Part shown: positions 13,663 through 18,542 of the stretch, one piece after another
How the letters are laid out: the number at the start of each line of letters is the position of its first letter
Position numbering within the stretch: position 1 is the first letter of the stretch
Assembly (NCBI GenBank): GCA_030151005.1
Contig: JASLES010000149.1
Coordinates: 1 to 18,542 of the forward strand
Direction: 5' to 3'
From: Silvimonas sp.
GTDB lineage: Bacteria; Pseudomonadota; Gammaproteobacteria; Burkholderiales; Chitinibacteraceae
DNA: 18,542 nt
Made by a program: the position numbers and the translations under genes
Notes under the pieces: model-generated
Seen by the model: only the letters and a program-made list of their open reading frames with translations
Database searches by the model: none
Told to the model about the DNA's origin: nothing

Positions 13663-14205
13663 TTACAGCGCAGGATCGCTCGCCAGTCGCGCAAACAAGC
13701 GAAAATTACGGGGCTGACCGCGCACCAGCCGGTAACTGCGCAACAAGCCTTCAAACTGGAATCCGGCTTTCTCCAGCACCCGCGCCGAGCGCACGTTACT
13801 TTCCATGGCACTCGCCTGGATCCGCAACCAGCCAAACGCCTCAAATGCCCACGGCACCACCACCCGGCTCACCTGCGCTGCCAGTCCATGCCCCCAGTAC
13901 GCAGGCGCCAGGTCATACGCCAGCTCCGCGCTGCGGTTCATATCGTTGACCGTATGGAACCCCATCGTACCCACCAGGGTATCCGTGCCATCCACCAACG
14001 CCAGCCGGCGCGGTGTGGTGAGGCCGTCTGACACATATGCCTGCCACAGGGGGATGAGATCTTCGGCAGAGTGCAGATTCCAGCTGGTGTGCTCAATCAC
14101 CTCTGGCAGGCGCAGATAGTCGTACCAGACCGGCAGGTCGTGTTCTTCAAGCTGGCGCAGGGCAAGGCCGGCAATGGGCAAATCGGGCGGTGTCAAAATA
14201 CGCAT
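13663..14205 (-). CDS. GNAT-family N-acetyltransferase, RimJ/RimL-like
   Basis: Acetyl-CoA-dependent acetyltransferase of 180 residues. Seen: an N-terminal LALRQLEEHDLPVWYDYLRLPEV, as in RimJ/RimL-type enzymes; the strand AELAYDLAPAYWGHGLAAQV, with W-G-H-G-L-A as the acetyl-CoA pyrophosphate loop; and the C-terminal ASAMESNVRSARVLEKAGFQFEG, the classic N-x-x-S-x-x-x-L-E-K-x-G-F motif. Family members acetylate protein N-termini, amino groups of small molecules or antibiotics. The substrate here is unknown. The ATG has no clear ribosome site. It is downstream of aceK on the same strand, 114 bp away, and might be read through from it. Confidence 0.9.
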   Translation of the reverse strand: MRILTPPDLPIAGLALRQLEEHDLPVWYDYLRLPEVIEHTSWNLHSAEDLIPLWQAYVSDGLTTPRRLALVDGTDTLVGTMGFHTVNDMNRSAELAYDLAPAYWGHGLAAQVSRVVVPWAFEAFGWLRIQASAMESNVRSARVLEKAGFQFEGLLRSYRLVRGQPRNFRLFARLASDPAL

Positions 14206-14319
14206 GAAAGCAAGCTGGCTGGTCGTGAGCGGGGCAAATCCATTGTGCCTGATTCACCAAACAAGGCGTAGAGGTTGGTCGTGGACACCCAACCGCGTTG
14301 GGCCGCAGAAGTACGCGGG

Positions 14320-16098
14320 CTACACGCCCTCTGAGCCAAACCGCACCTTAAACCGCGTGTCCTGCGGATAGGGGAAGAAGTCCTCCACAATGCCGCGCTG
14401 GATACGCGCTTTTGTTTGCTGCCAGAAGTCGGGCGTGAGCAGGTCGGCGTGGTATTTCATGAAGGCGGCGCGCATGTCGGCGCGGGTCAGGAGGAAGGTG
14501 CCGAACTCTTCCGGATAAACTTCGTTCTTGTGGCCGGTGTACCAGGCCTCGCCAGAGAGTTCGTATTCCGGTGCCAGCGGCGGGGGGATACGGCGGAAAT
14601 CGCAGTCGGTCATGTATTCGATTTCGTCGTAATCGTAGAACACCACGCGGCCCGCGCGGGTGATGCCAAAGTTCTTGAACAGCATGTCGCCAGGGAAGAT
14701 GTTGGCAATGGCCAGTTCGCGCAGCGCATTGCCGTAATCGCGGATCACGTCTTCCACAATCTGGCCCTGGCTTTGGTCCAGCAGGATGTTCAACGGCATC
14801 ATGCGGCGCTCGATGTACAAGTGGCGGATGACCACCGTATCGCCGTCTTCCTCGTACATGGATGGGGCCAGCGTCGCCAGTTCGTTCAGCAGTTCCGGAT
14901 CGCAGCGGTCGCGTGGCAGGGCGACGTTGGAGAACTCCCAGGAGTCGGCCATACGGCCTACCCGGTCGTGCTGCTTCACCATCTGATACTTGGCGCGTAC
15001 CAGTTTGCGGTCTACCTCTTTGGGTGGCGGGATAACGTCTTTGATCACCTTGAACACAAAGGGGAAAGACGGCAGCGTAAACACGATCATCACCATGCCC
15101 TTGATCCCCGGTGCAATGGTGAAACGGTCGCTGGAATGACGCAGGTGATGGAACAGTTCGCGGTAAAACATGGTTTTACCCTGTTTACCCAGGCCCAGCA
15201 TGGTGTACAGCTCGGCGCGCGAGCAATCCGGCAAGACCTGGTGCAAAAAGTGCACGGTGGCCGAGGGCACGTCCATATCCACCAGGAAATACGCGCGCGA
15301 CAGGCTGAACAAATGGCGGATGTGATAGTGGTTGAACAGCGCGGCGTCCACGTACAACTGGCCAGCGTCGTTGCGGTATAGCGGCAGCGCAAACGGTAAA
15401 TCCAGATCGCCGTTGATCACGCGGCCGATGATGTAGGCCGTTTTGCCGCGATAAAACGGCGAGGCCATGACCTGGATTTGCGAGTTGAAAGACAGCTTGG
15501 GCCAGTGCCCCATATGGGCATGCGCAGCCCGCAAAATGTAGCGGACATCCCGCTTGAGGTCTTCAAACGGGAGCGTGAAGTCAAAATCGGTCAGGATGCG
15601 CTCGACCGTGTCTTCCAGCCAGGTGCGCGTGGGGTAATAGGTGCGGTAAACCTGCGGCTCCCACGCTTCGATGTATTCGGTAGAAACAGCCGGCCGGTAA
15701 AAGATGAAATCGTTGTGGAAATACGTCCGGTGCAAGATGCGGCAACACACCGAGTTGAAAAACGTCTCGGCCAGCTCTGGCTGTTTGTGGTTCACCAGCA
15801 AGCTGATGTATTGCGTCTTGGCGCGCGCCCAGACTTCATCGGGCAGGTTTTCCGGATGGAACTCCTGGAGAATGCGCTCCACCGCTTCGTCTACACGCAG
15901 ATCGTAAAAGGCAATCCGCCGCTTGACGGTCTCGCGCTGGGCATGGGTGTCGCCCGCCTCAAAAAAACCCTTGGCGCTCTGGCTACATTCGCGGAACAGG
16001 CGGTAGTGAAAATCAAAGCCCTCCAGGATGGCGCGCGCCAGACTCAAAGCCTCGCCATTGCCGTATGCCGTGCTGACAGCCTGTTCCTGATGTCCCAT
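14320..16098 (-). CDS. aceK: isocitrate dehydrogenase kinase/phosphatase
   Basis: Bifunctional cytoplasmic enzyme that phosphorylates isocitrate dehydrogenase to divert isocitrate into the glyoxylate bypass on acetate or fatty acids, and reverses this. The 592 residues match the family length (578 in E. coli). The N-terminal regulatory half is followed by a protein-kinase-like domain with GIKGMVMIVFTLPSFPFVFK and KVIKD (ATP-binding lysine), then RDYGNALRELAIANIFPGDM and LFKNFGITRAGRVVFYDYDE, which hold the catalytic Asp/Asn residues. GGAGG stands 4 nt before the ATG, a rather short spacing. In E. coli it ends the aceBAK operon; here aceB and aceA are not adjacent and it lies divergent from dnaN. 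Confidence 0.97.
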   Translation of the reverse strand: MGHQEQAVSTAYGNGEALSLARAILEGFDFHYRLFRECSQSAKGFFEAGDTHAQRETVKRRIAFYDLRVDEAVERILQEFHPENLPDEVWARAKTQYISLLVNHKQPELAETFFNSVCCRILHRTYFHNDFIFYRPAVSTEYIEAWEPQVYRTYYPTRTWLEDTVERILTDFDFTLPFEDLKRDVRYILRAAHAHMGHWPKLSFNSQIQVMASPFYRGKTAYIIGRVINGDLDLPFALPLYRNDAGQLYVDAALFNHYHIRHLFSLSRAYFLVDMDVPSATVHFLHQVLPDCSRAELYTMLGLGKQGKTMFYRELFHHLRHSSDRFTIAPGIKGMVMIVFTLPSFPFVFKVIKDVIPPPKEVDRKLVRAKYQMVKQHDRVGRMADSWEFSNVALPRDRCDPELLNELATLAPSMYEEDGDTVVIRHLYIERRMMPLNILLDQSQGQIVEDVIRDYGNALRELAIANIFPGDMLFKNFGITRAGRVVFYDYDEIEYMTDCDFRRIPPPLAPEYELSGEAWYTGHKNEVYPEEFGTFLLTRADMRAAFMKYHADLLTPDFWQQTKARIQRGIVEDFFPYPQDTRFKVRFGSEGV

Positions 16099-16396
16099 AC
16101 ATCCTCCGACGCAGCGTTCAATCCAGTGTAGAGCGGCAAATCACCCGCATTGAAATTAACGTGCTGCGGTGCGTCAGACGATGGGGGCAAACCCGCAAAG
16201 GGGTGTTTGAAGCGTTGCCAGAGGCGCATCTGATGGGTGCTTTCAATCACTTTCAGCATGCCAACCCGCCGCTTGCAGCCATCTCACGGCGCCTGGCAAA
16301 GATGCCAGCCCGGCAGAGGTAGCTAGTGCGTGTCTTGAGGCCGGTTTTCGGGTAAAATCTTTCCCTATTTGAACCCACTTTTGCGGACCTGTAGCC
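16099..16396. other. aceK-dnaN divergent intergenic region
   Basis: 298 bp without a supported gene. I searched by eye for DnaA boxes (TTATNCACA and its complement) and an AT-rich unwinding region and found neither, so this is not a recognisable origin although dnaN follows. TAAAAT at 16353-16358 within TTTTCGGGTAAAATC is a possible -10 for dnaN; no -35 at normal spacing stands out. Confidence 0.5.
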
Positions 16397-17503
16397 ATGC
16401 CCTTGTTGCAAGCCGAACGTGATGCCCTGCTGAAGCCGCTCGCCACCGTGACCGGTATCGTCGAGCGCCGCCATACGCTGCCGATCCTCTCTAACGTGTT
16501 GATCCGCAAACAGGGCGATTCCCTGGCATTTACCGGTACCGATCTGGAAATCCAGATCGCCAGTGAGCAAAGCGAAGGGTTCTCTGGTGAAGACTTTGCC
16601 ATTACCGTATCGGCCAAAAAGCTCTCTGACATTTTGCGCGCCATTCCGGACCGCGCCGTGGTCACGTTTGAAGACAACGAAGGCCGCCTGACCCTGAAAG
16701 CCGGCAAGAGCCGTTTCCAGTTGCAAACCCTGCCAGCCGGTGATTTCCCGACCCTGGCGGTAGACAACAACCTGCGCGCCACCATCCGCATGCCGCAAGG
16801 CCAGCTCAAAGCCCTTTTGGGCCGCGTGCAATTTGCCATGGCGCACCAGGACATCCGTTACTACCTCAACGGTTTGTTCTTTGTGACTGATGGCAACCTC
16901 TTGAAGCTGGTGGCTACAGACGGTCATCGCCTCTCGTTTGCCTCGGCCGAGCTGGATGCCAGCTTTGACAAGAACGAAGTCATCCTGCCGCGCAAAACCA
17001 TTCTGGAACTGTACAAGCTGCTGGCCGAGTCTGATGACGAAGTCACCATTGATATCGCCAGCAACCAGGTGCGTTTTGCCTTTGGCAATATCGTGATCCA
17101 CACCAAGGTGGTTGACGGCAAGTTCCCGGACTATCAGCGCGTTATTCCGCAAAATAACGACAAATTCCTGAAGATTGAACGCCAGACCCTGTTGTCTGCC
17201 CTGCAACGCGCCGCCATTCTCTCTAACGAGAAATTCCGTGGCGTGCGTCTGGTGCTGACCGACAACACCATCCGCATCCTGTGCAACAACAACGAACAGG
17301 AAGAAGCGCAGGAAGAAGTGGAAATCGATTACACCGGCGCACCGCTGGATATCGGTTTCAACATTCAGTATCTGCTGGATGTGCTCACCAACCTTCAGGT
17401 AGAAACCCTCGATTTCGTGTTTGGCGATGTGACCTCCAGCGTGCTGGTAAACATCCCCGACAACGAACACTTCAAATACATCGTGATGCCAATGCGCATC
17501 TAA
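16397..17503 (+). CDS. dnaN: DNA polymerase III beta subunit (sliding clamp)
   Basis: Ring-shaped dimer that encircles DNA and tethers polymerase III and repair enzymes. The 368-residue protein has the three clamp subdomains (about 1-120, 130-248, 249-368). Typical text: MPLLQAERDALLKPL and GIVERRHTLPILSNVL at the N-terminus, RYYLNGLFFVT and KLVATDGHRLSFA in the middle, GKFPDYQRVIP, and the C-terminal HFKYIVMPMRI, where the M-P-M-R/K ending forms part of the partner-binding pocket. Length is usual (366-370). The ribosome site is weak (GGACC, 16385-16389). It precedes gyrB with recF absent, as in several Neisseriales, but dnaA is not upstream in this window. Identification is certain. Confidence 0.98.
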   Translation: MPLLQAERDALLKPLATVTGIVERRHTLPILSNVLIRKQGDSLAFTGTDLEIQIASEQSEGFSGEDFAITVSAKKLSDILRAIPDRAVVTFEDNEGRLTLKAGKSRFQLQTLPAGDFPTLAVDNNLRATIRMPQGQLKALLGRVQFAMAHQDIRYYLNGLFFVTDGNLLKLVATDGHRLSFASAELDASFDKNEVILPRKTILELYKLLAESDDEVTIDIASNQVRFAFGNIVIHTKVVDGKFPDYQRVIPQNNDKFLKIERQTLLSALQRAAILSNEKFRGVRLVLTDNTIRILCNNNEQEEAQEEVEIDYTGAPLDIGFNIQYLLDVLTNLQVETLDFVFGDVTSSVLVNIPDNEHFKYIVMPMRI

Positions 17504-17546
17504 ATCTGGCCCGCCAGGCGGCTGTGCCCGCGCATTTTGCGTCCGT

Positions 17547-17600
17547 CCGGTGCTCGAAATCCTCATGTACCAAAAGTACATCGTGGTTTCTGTGCTCCGG
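17547..17600. other. long imperfect hairpin between dnaN and gyrB
   Basis: Core stem ATGTAC (17565-17570) and GTACAT (17576-17581) around CAAAA. It extends outward through CC/GG, GAAA/TTTC, C/G, GC/GC and CCGG/CCGG, with T-T mismatches and single bulges, to 17547 and 17600. It occupies the 199-bp gap. It has no U-tract, so it looks like a structured intergenic repeat or an mRNA processing element and not a terminator. Confidence 0.6.
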
Positions 17601-17702
17601 GCGAATACAAACTGCTTTGGCTCGCTCACCTGACAAGCCAGATACTCTGGTTGTTGAAAGAGACCAGAACCCTACTCTTGCAGTCCAGGAACAAGCATTC
17701 TC

Positions 17703-18542
17703 ATGAGTGAAAACATCGACCCGCAAAACCCGCAGAACCCCGCCGGCAACCAGGAGTACGGTGCCGACAGCATCAAGATCCTGAAAGGTCTGGAAGCGGT
17801 ACGCAAACGTCCGGGCATGTACATCGGCGACACCGGCGACGGTACCGGCCTGCACCACATGGTGTTTGAAGTTCTGGACAACGCAATTGATGAGGCGCTG
17901 GCCGGTCATTGCGACACCATCCGCGTCATCATCCACGCCGATAACTCCATCAGCGTAGAAGACAACGGCCGAGGGATTCCCACCGCCATTAAAGAAGATG
18001 ACGAGTTCAAGCGCTCTGCCGCTGAAATCGTGATGACCGAACTGCACGCTGGCGGCAAGTTTGACCAGAACAGCTACAAGGTTTCTGGCGGTCTGCACGG
18101 CGTGGGCGTGTCTGTGGTGAACGCGCTGTCTGACTGGCTGCGCCTGACCATCCGTCGTGATGGTCATGTGCATAGCATGGAGTTCCGTCAGGGCGTGGCC
18201 GTGGCCCCGCTGGCGGTAGTGGGCGACTCTGACAAGCGTGGTACTGAAGTTCACTTTATGGCCTCGGTCGAGACCTTTGGCCTCGTTGAGTTCCACTATG
18301 AAATTCTCGCCAAGCGGATTCGTGAACTCTCGTTCCTGAACAACGGCGTGGGCATTACGCTGATCGACCGCCGTACCGGCAAAGAAGAAAACTTTGCCTA
18401 TGCCGGCGGCGTACGCGGTTTTGTGGAATTCATGAACCGCGCCAAGACCGTGCTGCACCCGCATATTTTCCATGCGGCAGGCGAGCGCGACGGCATGTCG
18501 GTAGAAGTCTCCATGCAATGGAATGACTCTTACCAGGAAACG
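17703..18542 (+). CDS. gyrB: DNA gyrase subunit B, 3' end outside window
   Basis: ATPase subunit of DNA gyrase, which introduces negative supercoils. The first 280 codons are present, open to the window edge; the family is about 800 residues. It has the GHKL ATPase domain: IKILKGLEAVRKRPGMYIGD, FEVLDNAIDEALAGHC with Glu56 (general base) and Asn60 (Mg), SVEDNGRGIP with Asp87 (adenine), and SGGLHGVGVSVVNALS (glycine-rich lid). From about residue 225 the transducer domain begins. ATG 17703 follows AGGAA at about 11 nt. A 199-bp gap with a long hairpin separates it from dnaN. Identification is certain. Confidence 0.98.
   Translation, partial: MSENIDPQNPQNPAGNQEYGADSIKILKGLEAVRKRPGMYIGDTGDGTGLHHMVFEVLDNAIDEALAGHCDTIRVIIHADNSISVEDNGRGIPTAIKEDDEFKRSAAEIVMTELHAGGKFDQNSYKVSGGLHGVGVSVVNALSDWLRLTIRRDGHVHSMEFRQGVAVAPLAVVGDSDKRGTEVHFMASVETFGLVEFHYEILAKRIRELSFLNNGVGITLIDRRTGKEENFAYAGGVRGFVEFMNRAKTVLHPHIFHAAGERDGMSVEVSMQWNDSYQET

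Noticed and set aside
14288..14302. CCCAAC/GTTGGG hairpin as the aceK terminator
   Set aside because: Only 6 bp with no T-tract on the aceK strand; too weak to call.
16099..16396. Replication origin next to dnaN
   Set aside because: No DnaA boxes or AT-rich unwinding element seen, and dnaA is absent.
16253..17629. 458-codon reverse-strand open frame across dnaN
   Set aside because: It lies opposite the certain dnaN gene, has low-complexity composition rich in His, Gln and Val from reversed GC-rich codons, and shows no recognisable domain.
17472..18518. 348-codon reverse-strand open frame across gyrB
   Set aside because: It is the antisense of gyrB, which has all GHKL motifs; no domain or ribosome site supports the reverse frame.

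Overview
The window looks like chromosomal DNA of a betaproteobacterium, most likely in the order Neisseriales (Chromobacteriaceae or Chitinibacteraceae type). This rests on the sequence character of ProA, DnaN, GyrB and AceK, the dnaN/gyrB linkage without recF, and GC-rich codon use. The genus is a guess. The window holds thirteen complete protein genes and two that run off its ends. I found no tRNA, rRNA, CRISPR array, transposase or phage gene.

Layout, left to right. (1) A forward cluster of proA (5' end cut by the window), nadD and rsfS, closed by a strong hairpin terminator at 2317-2342. The best nadD start is a TTG that overlaps the proA stop. (2) A reverse-strand methyl-accepting chemotaxis protein, then a LysR regulator divergent from an aldo/keto reductase with an Ala where most of its relatives have the active-site His. 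(3) A 428-bp intergenic stretch carrying copy 1 of a structured repeat plus an (AACTGC)n array. (4) Reverse-strand FUSC-type membrane protein and DUF2239 protein, divergent from an arsR-SRPBCC pair. The DUF2239/arsR intergenic region has two readable promoters and two different symmetric operator-like sites. (5) A long 18-bp inverted repeat, an OsmC-family peroxidase-like gene, then a 514-bp gene-free stretch holding copy 2 of the same structured repeat with different hexamer arrays. (6) A reverse MFS transporter of the MHS type, divergent from a forward LTA-synthase-like membrane sulfatase-fold transferase, ended by a terminator shared with a convergent GNAT acetyltransferase. (7) aceK on the reverse strand, then divergent dnaN and the start of gyrB on the forward strand.

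Most of the window is housekeeping or routine accessory genes: proline and NAD synthesis, ribosome silencing, the glyoxylate-bypass switch, the replication clamp and gyrase. I do not see an undescribed multi-gene defence or biosynthetic system. The most unusual material is non-coding. It comprises two diverged copies of a ~210-230-bp repeat whose predicted stems are preserved by two compensatory base-pair changes while its reading frames are not, each followed by its own hexanucleotide array; a promoter/operator region at 8231-8332 that predicts a leaderless arsR mRNA; and a long imperfect hairpin between dnaN and gyrB.
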